This document shows, piece after piece, positions 19,335 through 29,117 of a DNA stretch of 64,000 nt (within the stretch, counting starts at the first letter, position 1; the number at the start of each line of letters is the position of its first letter). Under the pieces are notes generated by a model. The model did no database searches, had not been told where the DNA came from, and saw only the letters and a list, made by a program, of their open reading frames with translations. Location: assembly GCF_035593345.1 (NCBI RefSeq), contig NZ_CP141606.1:1612001-1676000 (forward strand). Reading direction: 5' to 3'. A program made the translations under genes and the position numbers. This DNA comes from Lelliottia sp. JS-SCA-14 (GTDB lineage Bacteria > Pseudomonadota > Gammaproteobacteria > Enterobacterales > Enterobacteriaceae).

Positions 19335-20453
19335 ATGCGCCGATCTTCGCTGATTCCCCTCTCGCTTGTATTCCTCTCTGCTTCGGTGATGGCCGCGCCC
19401 GCAGCCGTTAAAGTCGATGTGCTGCAAACCAAACTCGATCACCCCTGGTCGCTGGCCTTTTTGCCGGATAACCAGGGGATGTTGATAACGCTGCGGGGTG
19501 GGCAGCTCAAGCACTGGCAGGCGGGGAAAGGGCTGTCGGATCCGATTGTCGGCATCCCGAAAGTTTGGGACAGCGGACAGGGCGGGCTGTTTGACGTGGT
19601 GCTGGCCCCGGATTTTGAAAAATCGCGCCGCATCTGGCTGAGCTACGCCGAAGTCGGCAATGACGGGAAAGCGGGCACGGCGGTGGGATATGGTCGTCTG
19701 AGCGACGATCTGTCGCGCGTCGAAGCCTTCCTGGTGGTGTTCCGCCAGATGCCGAAACTCTCAACGGGCAATCACTTCGGCGGACGGCTGGTCTTCGACG
19801 GTAAAGGCTATCTCTTTATCGGGCTGGGTGAGAACAACCAGCGCCCGACGGCGCAGGATCTGGATAAACTCCAGGGCAAAGTGGTGCGTCTGACGGATCA
19901 GGGTAAGGTTCCGGCGGACAATCCGTTCGTCGATAAAGCGGGCGCGCGCCCGGAAATCTGGTCCTACGGCATTCGCAATCCGCAGGGCATGGCGATGAAT
20001 CCCTGGACCGACGTGCTATGGCTCAACGAGCACGGCCCGCGCGGCGGGGATGAGATCAACATTCCCGAAAAAGGCAAAAACTACGGCTGGCCGCTGGCGA
20101 CGCACGGCATCAACTACAGCGGCCTGAAAATTCCGGAAGCCAAAGGCGAGCACGTCGAAGGCACCGAGCCGCCGCTGTTCGTCTGGAAAGTCTCGCCCGC
20201 AGTGAGCGGGATGGCGTTCTACAACAGTGACGTTTTCCCGCAGTGGAAAAACAAACTGTTTGTCGGCGCGCTGAAAGAGAAGGACGTGATTGTCCTCAGC
20301 GTGAACGGCGATAAGGTGACGGAGGACGGGCGGATTCTGGGGGATAGAGGCAACCGCGTTCGCGATGTGCGCGTCGGGCCGGATGGTTATCTGTACGTGC
20401 TGACCGACGAATCGGACGGGCAACTGCTGAAAGTCAGCCCGTCCGGGGCCTGA
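19335..20453 (+). CDS. yliI: PQQ-dependent aldose sugar dehydrogenase YliI
   Basis: A 372-residue periplasmic protein with a cleavable signal (MRRSSLIPLSLVFLSASVMA). It belongs to the soluble glucose dehydrogenase beta-propeller family: LDHPWSLAFLPD, GNHFGGRLVFDGKGYLFIG, the active-site region YGIRNPQGMAMNP and WLNEHGPRGGDEIN, which binds PQQ and calcium. In E. coli the protein oxidises a range of aldose sugars when PQQ is supplied. The ATG at 19335 follows AAAAGGAG. It ends exactly where the convergent gstB stop begins, with no spacer. Confidence 0.94.
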   Translation: MRRSSLIPLSLVFLSASVMAAPAAVKVDVLQTKLDHPWSLAFLPDNQGMLITLRGGQLKHWQAGKGLSDPIVGIPKVWDSGQGGLFDVVLAPDFEKSRRIWLSYAEVGNDGKAGTAVGYGRLSDDLSRVEAFLVVFRQMPKLSTGNHFGGRLVFDGKGYLFIGLGENNQRPTAQDLDKLQGKVVRLTDQGKVPADNPFVDKAGARPEIWSYGIRNPQGMAMNPWTDVLWLNEHGPRGGDEINIPEKGKNYGWPLATHGINYSGLKIPEAKGEHVEGTEPPLFVWKVSPAVSGMAFYNSDVFPQWKNKLFVGALKEKDVIVLSVNGDKVTEDGRILGDRGNRVRDVRVGPDGYLYVLTDESDGQLLKVSPSGA

Positions 20454-21080
20454 TTAGCTGACCGGGATCATCACCGCCTTCTGGAAAGCCGGGCGCTCTT
20501 TAAGCTGCGCGATCCAGCGCTCCAGGTTCGGATGCGATTGCCACTCCAGCCCGACGTTGGTCAGGTTCCAGATAAACGGCCCGACGGCGATATCGCCCAC
20601 GCCAAACGCGCTGCCCGAGAGCCACGGCTGATTCGCCAGGGCGTCGTCCAGCAGCGCAAACATTTTCTCGCAGGCCTCTTTCCCGGCGTTGATGGCGGCG
20701 TAATCGCGCTCGGCTTCCGGGGTTCTGACCAGTCCCATCAGGATCGGACGGTGTGCCACAGAAAGCGTCTGGTTCGCCCAGTCCATCCATTTTTCCCCTT
20801 CGGCGCGACGGGCAGGATTATCCACCCACAGGCGATTTTGCCCGTATTGCGCCGCCAGATAACGTACGATGGCGTTGGATTCCCACAGGGTTAAATCGGT
20901 TTCATCGTCGCGTAACAGCGGCACCAGCCCGTTCGGGTTCATCGCCAGATATTCGGCGTCTTTGTTCACGCCAAACTGCAAACCGGCCATGATCTGGTTA
21001 AACGGTAAATCCAGCTCTTCCAGCGTCCACAGCACTTTCTTGACGTTGGTTGAATTGTTCCTGCCCCACAGCGTAATCAT
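20454..21080 (-). CDS. gstB: Glutathione S-transferase GstB
   Basis: A 208-residue cytosolic glutathione transferase. The thioredoxin-like N-terminal domain starts [20 protein letters not shown], with the cis-proline of NPNGLVPLL and the gamma-glutamyl-binding [11 protein letters not shown]; the all-helical C-terminal domain has the [12 protein letters not shown]-capping motif. E. coli GstB dehalogenates bromoacetate. The ATG at 21080 is preceded by GAGCC. It converges on yliI with abutting stop codons. Confidence 0.95.
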   Translation of the reverse strand: MITLWGRNNSTNVKKVLWTLEELDLPFNQIMAGLQFGVNKDAEYLAMNPNGLVPLLRDDETDLTLWESNAIVRYLAAQYGQNRLWVDNPARRAEGEKWMDWANQTLSVAHRPILMGLVRTPEAERDYAAINAGKEACEKMFALLDDALANQPWLSGSAFGVGDIAVGPFIWNLTNVGLEWQSHPNLERWIAQLKERPAFQKAVMIPVS

Positions 21081-21338
21081 ATTGGCTCCTGAATGAGTGA
21101 AATAACCTGAGTGGTGAATCAAAGCCTGCGGTTTCACATGGTGAGATAAACCTAACATTTACGCAACAGAAGACAAAAAAATCGCATCAGGAACAGCGCC
21201 CCGGCCCGTTATTGCGTAAACTTTAAAAACTTTACCTGGTTTAGGTTTCTTTAGACTCATTAGTACGTTATTACTCATCGCTTCTTGCGACACGGTGATG
21301 TGACGTGATTTTTTAGAAAGGACACTCGGGTGGCATTT

Positions 21339-22541
21339 ATGACGCATAAAACTTCTTCTCTGCGAAGCCTCGCAGCAGGCTCCGTACTGCTTTTCCTGTT
21401 TTCTCCAACCCTGTATGCAGCGGAAGCCGCGGCCCCTGAAGCGCCGCCGGTCGACGCGCGCGCGTGGATCCTGATGGACTACGCCAGCGGCAAAGTGCTG
21501 GCCGAAGGCAACGCCGACGAACAGCTCGATCCGGCGAGTCTGACCAAGATCATGACCAGCTACGTGGTCGGGCAGGCGCTCAAAGCCAACAAAATTAAGC
21601 TCGACGATATGGTGACCATCGGCAAAGACGCCTGGGCCACCGGCAACCCGGCATTGCGCGGTTCATCCGTGATGTTCCTGAAACCGGGGGACCAGGTTTC
21701 CGTATCGGATCTGAATAAGGGGGTGATTATTCAGTCGGGTAACGATGCCTGTATCGCGCTGGCGGATTACGTCGCCGGGAGTCAGGACTCCTTTATCGGC
21801 CTGATGAACGGCTACGCGCAGAAGCTGGGTCTGACCAAAACCACCTTCAAAACCGTTCACGGCCTGGACGCGCCGGGGCAGTTCAGTACCGCGCGCGATA
21901 TGGCGCTGCTGGGCAAAGCGTTGATCCACGACGTGCCGGATGAGTACGCTATCCACAAAGAGAAAGAGTTTACTTTCAACAAGATTCGCCAGCCGAACCG
22001 CAACCGTCTGCTGTGGAGCAGCAACGTGAACGTGGACGGCATGAAAACCGGCACCACCGCGGGCGCGGGCTATAACCTGGTGGCTTCTGCGACCCAGGGC
22101 GATATGCGTTTGATCTCCGTGGTGCTGGGCACCAAAACCGACCGTATCCGCTTTAACGAATCTGAAAAACTGCTGACCTGGGGCTTCCGCTTCTTTGAAA
22201 CGGTGACGCCGATTAAGCCGGATGCGACCTTCATCAGCCAGCGCGTCTGGTTTGGCGATAAGAGCGAAGTGAATCTGGGCGCGGGTGAAGCGGGTTCTGT
22301 GACGATTCCGCGCGGACAGCTGAAAAACCTGAAAGCGAGCTACACGCTGACCGATCCGCAGCTCACCGCGCCGCTGAAAAAGGGCCAGGTGGTCGGGACG
22401 ATTGATTTCCAGCTGAACGGCAAATCCATCGAGCAGCGTCCGCTGATCGTGATGGAAGCGATAGAAGAGGGCGGGTTCTTTAGCCGGATGTGGGACTTCG
22501 TGATGATGAAATTCCACTCGTGGTTTGGCGGTTGGTTTTAA
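21339..22541 (+). CDS. dacC: D-alanyl-D-alanine carboxypeptidase DacC (PBP6a)
   Basis: A 400-residue penicillin-binding protein anchored to the periplasmic face of the inner membrane. It has a signal peptide ([13 protein letters not shown]), the serine-type motifs SLTK (Ser67, Lys70), SGN (133-135) and KTGT (236-239), a C-terminal beta domain, and an amphipathic membrane anchor [17 protein letters not shown]. It trims the terminal D-Ala of peptidoglycan pentapeptides. I use the ATG at 21339, which aligns with the E. coli N terminus; a GTG three codons earlier (21330) is better spaced from AAAGGA and could be the true start. Confidence 0.95.
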   Translation: MTHKTSSLRSLAAGSVLLFLFSPTLYAAEAAAPEAPPVDARAWILMDYASGKVLAEGNADEQLDPASLTKIMTSYVVGQALKANKIKLDDMVTIGKDAWATGNPALRGSSVMFLKPGDQVSVSDLNKGVIIQSGNDACIALADYVAGSQDSFIGLMNGYAQKLGLTKTTFKTVHGLDAPGQFSTARDMALLGKALIHDVPDEYAIHKEKEFTFNKIRQPNRNRLLWSSNVNVDGMKTGTTAGAGYNLVASATQGDMRLISVVLGTKTDRIRFNESEKLLTWGFRFFETVTPIKPDATFISQRVWFGDKSEVNLGAGEAGSVTIPRGQLKNLKASYTLTDPQLTAPLKKGQVVGTIDFQLNGKSIEQRPLIVMEAIEEGGFFSRMWDFVMMKFHSWFGGWF

Positions 22542-22564
22542 GTGATTTCAGCGCCGTCTGCCAT

Positions 22565-22809
22565 GCCCGGCGGCGCTTCGCTTGCACGGGCCTACAAAAC
22601 CCGCGCACAATGCATCAATGTAATCCGGTTTTGTAGGCCGGGTAAGCGTGAGCGCCACCCGGCGAAACCCGTGCACAATGCATCAATTGAATCCGGTTTC
22701 GTAGGCCGGGTAAGCGTAAGCGCCACCCGGCAAAACCCGCGCACAATGCATCAATTGAATCCGGTTTCGTAGGCCGGGTAAGCGTAAGCGCCACCCGGCA
22801 AAACCGCAC
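22565..22809. repeat. REP array with 68-base period between dacC and deoR
   Basis: One plus-oriented REP-like unit (22565-22595) is followed by three minus-oriented REPs at 22633-22663, 22701-22731 and 22769-22799, spaced exactly 68 bases. The spacers (for example GCACAATGCATCAATTGAAT) resemble the deoR 3' end just beyond the array, so each unit looks like a REP plus a degenerate copy of the deoR tail. The repeats are not CRISPR-like because the spacers are also repeated. Confidence 0.85.
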
Positions 22810-23568
22810 TCAATACATCAACTTAATCTGCTGCGCCTTCGCATGGGTGACCAGCTCGTCATCCGGCTTACAGTCGCTCACAATCGCGTCAAAACGCGCC
22901 AGCTCACCCATCCGTGCCGGGCGGACTTTGCCAAATTTGCTGTGATCCACCACCAGCACATGATACTGCGCGGCATTCATCGCCCAGTGCTTCACCGTCA
23001 ACTCTTCGAGATTAAAGCAGGTCGCACCCTGACGCACGCTCACGCCCGCTGCCGAGTAAAAGGCGATATCCGGACACAGATTGCTCAGCGTATCCTGCAA
23101 ATTCAACGGTTTGAAAATGGCATTGCTGGCGTGAAACTCGCCGCCGCAGAGGATCACCCGACACTCAGGTTTCTCCTGAAGCGCCAGAAAGGTGTTCAGG
23201 GAGTAGCACACCGCCGTGAACGGCAGCGTGTTATCGATGGCTTCGATAATCCACGGCGTGGTCGTGCCGCAGTCGAAAAACAGGGTCTGATGGGGTTGCA
23301 CAAGGGAAGCGGCCAGCCGCGCGGCTTTGCGTTTCTCCTCGACCAGGCGGGTTTTTTGATCGCTCAGCAGATAATGGCTGCCGCTGCGCGGCTCCAGCAC
23401 AATATAACCGCCGAGCAGTACCACTGGGGCACTTTCGCTGTTCAGGTCGCGACGGATGGTCATCTCGGAAACGCCGAGCAAGGTAGCGGCTTCTTTGAGA
23501 TGCAGCTTATCGCTGCGCTTCAGGGCGTGCAGCAGCTGGGAGATGCGGTCGTCGCGTCGTGTTTCCAT
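22810..23568 (-). CDS. deoR: Deoxyribonucleoside regulator DeoR
   Basis: A 252-residue repressor, the same length as E. coli DeoR. The N-terminal helix-turn-helix is LHLKEAATLLGVSEMTIRRDLN, and the C-terminal sugar-isomerase-like domain, which binds deoxyribose 5-phosphate, contains FFDCGTTTPWIIEAI and the family VDHSKFGK. In E. coli it represses the deo operon, nupG and tsx. The ATG at 23568 follows GAGGATC. A terminator from the upstream ybjG gene sits just before it, so deoR needs its own promoter. Its last codons recur in the adjoining REP array. Confidence 0.95.
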   Translation of the reverse strand: METRRDDRISQLLHALKRSDKLHLKEAATLLGVSEMTIRRDLNSESAPVVLLGGYIVLEPRSGSHYLLSDQKTRLVEEKRKAARLAASLVQPHQTLFFDCGTTTPWIIEAIDNTLPFTAVCYSLNTFLALQEKPECRVILCGGEFHASNAIFKPLNLQDTLSNLCPDIAFYSAAGVSVRQGATCFNLEELTVKHWAMNAAQYHVLVVDHSKFGKVRPARMGELARFDAIVSDCKPDDELVTHAKAQQIKLMY

Positions 23569-23582
23569 AGATCCTCGGGGCG

Positions 23583-23612
23583 AAAAAGTGAACCCCCACA
23601 ATGTGGGGGTTC
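23583..23612 (-). terminator. Rho-independent terminator of the PAP2-ybjG operon
   Basis: On the minus strand GAACCCCCACA and TGTGGGGGTTC form an eleven-pair perfect inverted repeat around one base (the apical pairs open as a loop), followed by ACTTTTTC. It ends only about 15 bases before the deoR start codon. Confidence 0.8.
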
Positions 23613-23635
23613 AAGTGTAACCTGTCGGACCGGGA

Positions 23636-24244
23636 TTAGTCACGTATCCAGCCCTTGCGGATGGGCAGGGCGAAGCAGACGCGGTAAACCCGCTGCAGCC
23701 CGCGATAAATCTGCTGGCCCATGATATTCCACAGGATTTGCGCCGTCAGACAGCCCATAAAACCAACCAGCAATCCGCCCAGCATATCCAGCGGCCAGTG
23801 GACGCCGAGATAAACGCGCGACCAGGCGATGCCAAGGGCGATAACCATCAACACCACGCCCGACCAGACGCGATGCCAGAACAGGAACGCCAGCGCGAAG
23901 GTGAAAATCACCGTGCCGTGATCGCTTGGGAAGGAGTCATCTGCCGCGTGGTGCAGGAAGTTTGAACCGATATGGTCGACAAACGGACGGTCGTGCGGGA
24001 ACAGATGTCCCAGCGTCCAGGAGGCGGTCATGCTCACCGCCAGGGCCATCGCAATCTTAATCACCAGCTGACGCTGGGCGCTGACCTGCCTACGCGGGCC
24101 CCACAGCCAAAGGATCGCGATGAGCAGGGGCACGATGTTAATCAGATCTTTGGCGACAAATTTGGCAAAGATAATCATCCACTCCGGTGACGCCGGGGTG
24201 GCATTAATCAGATAAAACAGTCCGTAATTGAGATTCTCTAACAT
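23636..24244 (-). CDS. ybjG: Undecaprenyl-diphosphatase YbjG (PAP2 family)
   Basis: A 202-residue inner-membrane PAP2 phosphatase with about five transmembrane segments. The three catalytic motifs are complete: a KX6RP-equivalent near GHLFPHDRPF, PSDH in DSFPSDHGTV, and SRVYLGVHWPLD. E. coli YbjG makes undecaprenyl phosphate from the diphosphate for cell-wall synthesis and belongs to the BasSR (PmrAB) regulon. It follows a second PAP2 gene by seven bases, and the pair shares the promoter at 25011-25043. The ATG at 24244 matches the E. coli start. Confidence 0.94.
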   Translation of the reverse strand: MLENLNYGLFYLINATPASPEWMIIFAKFVAKDLINIVPLLIAILWLWGPRRQVSAQRQLVIKIAMALAVSMTASWTLGHLFPHDRPFVDHIGSNFLHHAADDSFPSDHGTVIFTFALAFLFWHRVWSGVVLMVIALGIAWSRVYLGVHWPLDMLGGLLVGFMGCLTAQILWNIMGQQIYRGLQRVYRVCFALPIRKGWIRD

Positions 24245-24251
24245 TCCATCA

Positions 24252-24980
24252 TCACTCTTTTGCAAACCAGGCAGAAACAAGGCCGTAAGCCACGACCTGA
24301 GAAAACCACACCCACCAACCTGCCCACAGGTTGTGAGAGAAGAAATGCGCACCGCGCATCACCTGACCGAAGCCCATCGCCAGCCCGACCGCTGCGCCCA
24401 GGGCGACGAAGCACCACGCCAGACGAGGACGCTCACGCCAGAAGGCGAAAAACAGCCCCATGATCATAAAGCCGCTCGAAGCGTGCCCACCAGGGAAACA
24501 GCGACCGGGGCCGCTACCCTCAGGCGCGCTGCCAAACAGCGGATACGACACCGCCTTGCCGCCGTACTCCAGCAGATCCCACGGGCAGCTGTGGTGGCTG
24601 ATACTTTTTAGCACGCCCACCACCAGCGTTCCGAGTCCCATCAACAATGCGCCCGTCACCAGCGGCATATTGCGGCGCAACGCGCCATAAATCAGCGCGA
24701 CTGCTGCCAGCGCAATGGCGATGTACTTCGCCAGTCGGTGGTTCAGCAGGTCCAGCAGGTGATTTTGCTGGAGCGGGAAATGGTGCGTGGCGGCGTCATA
24801 CCAGAAACCCGTTATCCACCGATCCAGCGTTTCATCGCGTGAAAGCCAGGTAAACAGCACCGCCAGAACAATCAGCACGAAAAGCTGATAACCATAAAAG
24901 CGGGCCGGTAAACGGTAAAGGGGTTTTGTCTTAGTTGTCGGCGACTTAGATAAATCTGATGGGGCAGTATTGTGGGCCAT
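24252..24980 (-). CDS. PAP2-family membrane phosphatase, unusual first motif
   Basis: A 242-residue protein with about six transmembrane segments, cotranscribed with ybjG. Motif 2 is PGGHASSGF and motif 3 is MRGAHFFSHNLWAG, both recognisable as PAP2, but motif 1 reads KSISHHSCPWDL, that is Lys-X6-Cys-Pro where the standard motif has Lys-X6-Arg-Pro. Such Cys-Pro members are often annotated simply as PAP2 proteins. Likely substrates are lipid diphosphates or phospholipids; a lipid A phosphatase or phosphotransferase role would fit the PmrA-type promoter, but this is inference. No E. coli K-12 gene occupies this place. Confidence 0.85.
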   Translation of the reverse strand: MAHNTAPSDLSKSPTTKTKPLYRLPARFYGYQLFVLIVLAVLFTWLSRDETLDRWITGFWYDAATHHFPLQQNHLLDLLNHRLAKYIAIALAAVALIYGALRRNMPLVTGALLMGLGTLVVGVLKSISHHSCPWDLLEYGGKAVSYPLFGSAPEGSGPGRCFPGGHASSGFMIMGLFFAFWRERPRLAWCFVALGAAVGLAMGFGQVMRGAHFFSHNLWAGWWVWFSQVVAYGLVSAWFAKE

Positions 24981-25010
24981 AAATGACGTTCGTTGACGGG
25001 AAATAGAGGC

Positions 25011-25043
25011 ATCATAAAGGTGTCAACTTAAGGAAACCTTAAA
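25011..25043 (-). promoter_or_regulatory. PmrA/BasR box and promoter of the PAP2-ybjG operon
   Basis: On the minus strand TTTAAG-GTTTC-CTTAAG (25043-25027) matches the PmrA consensus YTTAAK-N5-YTTAAK at every position. It overlaps where a -35 would lie, and a -10 TATGAT (25016-25011) follows ten bases later. E. coli ybjG is known to be BasSR-activated, which supports the reading. Confidence 0.75.
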
Positions 25044-25148
25044 CGGCGACGATATGTGCTTTATTTCTGTTTATCTTCGATAATTTACTATCTCGCGACC
25101 CGTCATTTCATTACACTCATCGCGATTTTTACATCAAAAAGAGACCGC

Positions 25149-26378
25149 ATGTTAAACCGTTCTTCTTCCGGTAATCGTCTGGGTCGTCAGGCGTTACTTT
25201 TCCCTCTGTGTCTGGTGCTTTACGAATTCTCTACCTATATCGGCAACGATATGATCCAGCCGGGTATGCTGGCGGTGGTGGAGCAGTTCAACGCCGGGAT
25301 CGAGTGGGTTCCAACCTCCATGACCGCCTATCTGGCTGGCGGCATGTTTTTGCAGTGGCTGCTCGGGCCGCTGTCAGATCGTATTGGCCGTCGCCCGGTC
25401 ATGCTCACCGGCGTGGTGTGGTTTATCGTCACCTGCCTCGCCATTCTGCTGGCGCAAACCATTGAACAATTTACGATCCTGCGCTTTTTGCAGGGGGTGA
25501 GCCTGTGCTTTATCGGCGCGGTGGGGTATGCCGCCATTCAGGAGTCCTTTGAGGAGGCGGTGTGCATCAAAATCACCGCCCTGATGGCGAACGTGGCGCT
25601 GATTGCGCCGCTGCTCGGCCCGCTGGTGGGCGCGGCCTGGGTGCACGTTGCGCCGTGGGAAGGGATGTTTGTGCTGTTCGCGCTCCTGGCGGCAATCTCA
25701 TTCTTCGGCCTGCACCGCGCGATGCCGGAGACCGCCACCCGTCTGGGCGAAAAGCTGTCCCTGAAAGAGCTGGGGCGCGACTATAAAGAAGTGCTCAGAA
25801 ATGGCCGCTTTGTGGCGGGCGCGCTGGCGACAGGTTTTGTGAGCCTGCCACTGCTGGCGTGGATTGCCCAGTCGCCGGTGATCATCATTAGCGGCGAGAA
25901 GCTCAGCAGCTACGAATATGGTCTGCTCCAGGTGCCGATTTTTGGCGCGCTGATTATCGGCAACCTGGTGCTGGCGTGCCTCACATCGCGTCGTTCCGTG
26001 CGGTCGCTGATCATCATGGGCGGCTGGCCGATTGTGGCTGGACTGGTGGTCGCCGCTGTGGCCACCGTCGCCTCTTCACATGCTTACCTGTGGATGACGG
26101 CCGGGCTGAGTATTTATGCCTTTGGTATTGGCCTGGCAAACGCCGGGCTGGTGCGCCTGACGCTGTTCGCCAGTGAAATGAGTAAGGGCACGGTCTCCGC
26201 CGCGATGGGGATGCTGCAGATGCTGATTTTCACCGTCGGAATCGAAGTCAGCAAACACGCCTACAGCTTTGGCGGCAACGGGCTGTTCAGCCTGTTTAAC
26301 CTCGCGAACGGCGTGCTGTGGCTGGGGCTGATGGTGGTGTTCCTGAAAGATAAGCGCGTCGGCAGCGCGTTGCAGTAA
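25149..26378 (+). CDS. mdfA: Multidrug efflux MFS transporter MdfA
   Basis: A 409-residue, twelve-segment H+/drug antiporter (DHA1 family) that closely follows E. coli MdfA. The two acidic residues needed for transport are present in TM1, Glu26 and Asp34 ([13 protein letters not shown]), and motif A is [16 protein letters not shown]. It exports cationic and neutral drugs such as chloramphenicol and ethidium and helps at alkaline pH. The ATG at 25149 aligns with the E. coli start. A pair of REPs follows. It is divergent from the PAP2-ybjG operon. Confidence 0.96.
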   Translation: MLNRSSSGNRLGRQALLFPLCLVLYEFSTYIGNDMIQPGMLAVVEQFNAGIEWVPTSMTAYLAGGMFLQWLLGPLSDRIGRRPVMLTGVVWFIVTCLAILLAQTIEQFTILRFLQGVSLCFIGAVGYAAIQESFEEAVCIKITALMANVALIAPLLGPLVGAAWVHVAPWEGMFVLFALLAAISFFGLHRAMPETATRLGEKLSLKELGRDYKEVLRNGRFVAGALATGFVSLPLLAWIAQSPVIIISGEKLSSYEYGLLQVPIFGALIIGNLVLACLTSRRSVRSLIIMGGWPIVAGLVVAAVATVASSHAYLWMTAGLSIYAFGIGLANAGLVRLTLFASEMSKGTVSAAMGMLQMLIFTVGIEVSKHAYSFGGNGLFSLFNLANGVLWLGLMVVFLKDKRVGSALQ

Positions 26379-26383
26379 GTTTT

Positions 26384-26465
26384 GCCGGGTGGCGGCTGCG
26401 CCTTACCCGGCCTACAAATCGTGTTTGTCGCTTTTGTAGGCCCGATAAGCGTAGCGCCACCGGGC
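26384..26465. repeat. Inverted REP pair between mdfA and ybjI
   Basis: A plus-oriented REP at 26384-26415 and a minus-oriented one at 26436-26465 separate the convergent genes mdfA and ybjI. Confidence 0.8.
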
Positions 26466-26477
26466 GTTTAGCGGGCA

Positions 26478-27290
26478 CTAATTAAACGGTGCTTCCCCGT
26501 TCAACGCTTTCTCAATCACATCCAGCACGCCTTCATCGTTGTTATGCGGCGCTTCAAAACGTGCGACCGCTTTGATGTGCGGTTTGGCGTTGGCCATCGC
26601 GAAACTGAAGCCCGCCTGACGCAACATCTCCACGTCATTCCCGCTGTCACCAAACGCCACGACTTCGCTATCGGCAATGCCCCAGTGCTGCTGCAAAATC
26701 CGCAGACCGTTCGCCTTGTGCACGCCTGGAATGATCAGGTCGATATTGCCATGCCCGGTGGTCACCGGAACCATAATGTCGCTCAGCTCGGCGTGGATCA
26801 TCTCCTGCACGCGCGGAATATCGCTGTCCGGCAGATTCAGTCCAAATTTAAAGAAGATATCGTCCAGATGGTCAAAGTTATCGACCATTTCCAGGCGATG
26901 GTAATACTTCGCCGCCATCTCTTTCAGGCTGTCGTCATAGGCTTTGAGGGTATAGGCGCTGCTTTTCCCGCAAGCGATCACTTCCACTTCCGGCAGCGCG
27001 CAGAGAAAACGCGCCACCGTATCAAACTGGGCTTTGGTCAGCTCGCCGTTAAACACATCTTCGCGGGCATTCACCACCCAGCCGCCGTTTTCCGCGACAA
27101 AGGCGATCTCATCGGCAATCTCCGGGAAGAAGGAGATCAGCTGGTAATACTGATTCCCGCTGGCGACCACGAAGCGAATGTCCTGCTCCTTCATGCGTGC
27201 ATACTGCGCCAGAAAGCGCTCGCGGTTGTAGGTCTTGGCGTCGCTCAGGAAGGTTCCATCCATGTCGACAGCGATTAACTTAACGCTCAT
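26478..27290 (-). CDS. ybjI: HAD-IIB phosphatase YbjI (FMN / pyrimidine phosphatase)
   Basis: A 270-residue paralogue of YbiV with the same layout: nucleophile motif [10 protein letters not shown] (Asp9, Asp11), [12 protein letters not shown], and the closing [11 protein letters not shown]. coli YbjI dephosphorylates FMN and the riboflavin-pathway intermediate. The ATG at 27290 lies inside the end of ybjJ, giving an eleven-base overlap and probable translational coupling. The gene pair is the second HAD-IIB locus in this window. Confidence 0.93.
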   Translation of the reverse strand: MSVKLIAVDMDGTFLSDAKTYNRERFLAQYARMKEQDIRFVVASGNQYYQLISFFPEIADEIAFVAENGGWVVNAREDVFNGELTKAQFDTVARFLCALPEVEVIACGKSSAYTLKAYDDSLKEMAAKYYHRLEMVDNFDHLDDIFFKFGLNLPDSDIPRVQEMIHAELSDIMVPVTTGHGNIDLIIPGVHKANGLRILQQHWGIADSEVVAFGDSGNDVEMLRQAGFSFAMANAKPHIKAVARFEAPHNNDEGVLDVIEKALNGEAPFN

Positions 27291-28494
27291 ATCCCTTCTC
27301 CATTGCAGAATGTTGCGTAACAGGTTTTGCCACGGCTTTCGCGACCAGCGCGGCGACAATGACCAGGGCTAACACCACCAGCATCGCGCTGCGCAGCCCG
27401 TAATGTTCACCGAGGAAACCGAGCAGCGGCGGGCCGACCAGGAAGGCGAGATAGCCGGTGGTCGCAACCACGCTGACGCGGGTTGGGGCGTCCGGGCCCG
27501 TATCGCTGGCCGCCGAAATGGTCAGCGGGAAACCGAGCGATGCGCCCGCGCCCCACAGGATAACCGAGACTCCGGCGATCCAGTCCACGTCGACAAAAAT
27601 AATCAGCGCGATACCCAGCGCACCCATCATCGCACTGGCGCGCACCACGGCGACGCGGCTGTAGCGGTCGATAAACCAGCCGCCGGTAAAGCGCCCGACG
27701 GTCATTCCGAGGGTAAACCCGGCGTAAATCAGCGAGCCGGAGGTCGGGCTAAACCCGTGACCGTCGACCATCAGCAGCGGCAGCCAGTCGTTGGCGGAGC
27801 CTTCGGCAAACGCCATCGCCAGGACCACCACGCCGATCAACATCAGCTGCATATCGCGATAAAAGGGTAACCCTTTCTCGGTCGTTTTTTGCTCTTCCGC
27901 GCTGTTTTTGCCGGTACCATCAGGAATAAAAGTGATGCCGGTCAGGATCGGCAGAATGCACACCAGCGCGGCCAGCAAAATATGCAGACTGGCGGCGGTG
28001 CCAAAGGCGGTCAGCGCCATGCCGACACCGGCGCCAGCGAGCGTACCGAGGCTGTAAAAGCCGTGCATCATTGGCAAAACGGTTTTGTTCAGCTCGCGCT
28101 CAACCGCTGCGCCTTCGACGTTAATCGCCACTTCCGCCGCGCCAAAGCTGCCGCCAAAGACCATCAGACCAAAGGCAAACATCACTGGCGACGCGAACCA
28201 CAGGGCTGCGCTCAGGAAAAACATGCCAACCACGGCGCTGCACATAGTGGTGCGGATCACTTTCCGCGTACCAAAACGCTTCACCAGCCATGCCGAACAG
28301 AGAATGCCGCTCATCGATCCGATCGACAGACCGAACAGCACGATACCCATTTCTGCCGTCGACACCGACAAAATATCGCGGATCGCAGGGGTACGCGTCG
28401 CCCAGGACGCCATCAGCAATCCGGGAATAAAGAAGAACATAAACAGCGCCCACAGGCGTCGCTGCAGGGCTTTACGAGGAGAAATCAACGTCAT
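27280..28494 (-). CDS. ybjJ: MFS transporter YbjJ
   Basis: A 404-residue, roughly twelve-segment permease of the YbjJ branch of the major facilitator family, with [21 protein letters not shown] as the motif A loop. Substrate is unknown. The ATG at 28494 is followed by [18 protein letters not shown]. It overlaps ybjI by eleven bases and is divergent from rcdA; the RcdA-type palindrome at 28537-28560 lies in its promoter region, so it may be repressed by RcdA. Confidence 0.9.
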   Translation of the reverse strand: MTLISPRKALQRRLWALFMFFFIPGLLMASWATRTPAIRDILSVSTAEMGIVLFGLSIGSMSGILCSAWLVKRFGTRKVIRTTMCSAVVGMFFLSAALWFASPVMFAFGLMVFGGSFGAAEVAINVEGAAVERELNKTVLPMMHGFYSLGTLAGAGVGMALTAFGTAASLHILLAALVCILPILTGITFIPDGTGKNSAEEQKTTEKGLPFYRDMQLMLIGVVVLAMAFAEGSANDWLPLLMVDGHGFSPTSGSLIYAGFTLGMTVGRFTGGWFIDRYSRVAVVRASAMMGALGIALIIFVDVDWIAGVSVILWGAGASLGFPLTISAASDTGPDAPTRVSVVATTGYLAFLVGPPLLGFLGEHYGLRSAMLVVLALVIVAALVAKAVAKPVTQHSAMEKGYER

Positions 28495-28536
28495 TGAGGA
28501 GCACCGGAAGTACAACAATAGCGACAACACTAGCAA

Positions 28537-28560
28537 GTTTGTGTACATTTGTACACAAAC
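28537..28560. promoter_or_regulatory. Perfect palindrome between ybjJ and rcdA, likely RcdA operator
   Basis: GTTTGTGTACA-TT-TGTACACAAAC is an 11+11 perfect inverted repeat ending 14 bases before the rcdA start codon. Size and symmetry fit a TetR-family dimer-pair operator for autoregulation and control of divergent ybjJ. Confidence 0.75.
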
Positions 28561-28574
28561 CGAAAGGGGAAAAT

Positions 28575-29117
28575 ATGACTAGAAGACCAAACGATCCGCA
28601 GCGGCGGGAACGGATACTGCAGGCCACGCTGGAGTCCATCGCCGAGCATGGGATCAATGCGGTGACGCACCGTAAAATCGCCACCTGCGCGGGCGTGCCG
28701 TTGGGGTCGATGACCTATTATTTCGACGGTATCGACTCGCTGCTCGAAGAGGCATTCACCGGATTTACCCGCGATATGTCCCGACAATACCGGGAGTTTT
28801 TTGCCGGTGTAACCGGACCGGAGATGGCCTGTGAAGCTATCACTACGCTGATCCACAGCTCAGAGGTCACTACGCCGCACAATATGGAACTGATGTACCA
28901 GCTCTATGCGCTGATGAACCGTAAACCGGCGCTAAAAAAAGTGATGCAGGACTGGATGCAGACCAGCCAGAGCACCCTTGAGCAGTGGTTTGATCCGGTG
29001 ACCACCCGTGCGCTGGATGCTTTTATTGAGGGCATGACGCTGCATTTTGTCACCGATCGCGAACCGCTATCCCGGGAAGAGATCCGGGCGATGGTGGGGC
29101 GGATTGCGGGGCTTTAA
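28575..29117 (+). CDS. rcdA: TetR-family regulator RcdA (YbjK)
   Basis: A 180-residue TetR-type regulator. The DNA-binding domain spans about residues 10-55 with the recognition region [22 protein letters not shown]; the rest is the helical ligand/dimer domain. In E. coli RcdA activates csgD and many stress and biofilm genes. The ATG at 28575 follows GAAAGGGGAAA. The stop overlaps the convergent SDR gene by three bases. Confidence 0.92.
   Translation: MTRRPNDPQRRERILQATLESIAEHGINAVTHRKIATCAGVPLGSMTYYFDGIDSLLEEAFTGFTRDMSRQYREFFAGVTGPEMACEAITTLIHSSEVTTPHNMELMYQLYALMNRKPALKKVMQDWMQTSQSTLEQWFDPVTTRALDAFIEGMTLHFVTDREPLSREEIRAMVGRIAGL

Noticed and set aside
22565..22809. Tandem 68-base units considered as a CRISPR array
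   Set aside because: Units contain REP palindromes and the spacers are themselves repeats; there are no cas genes nearby.
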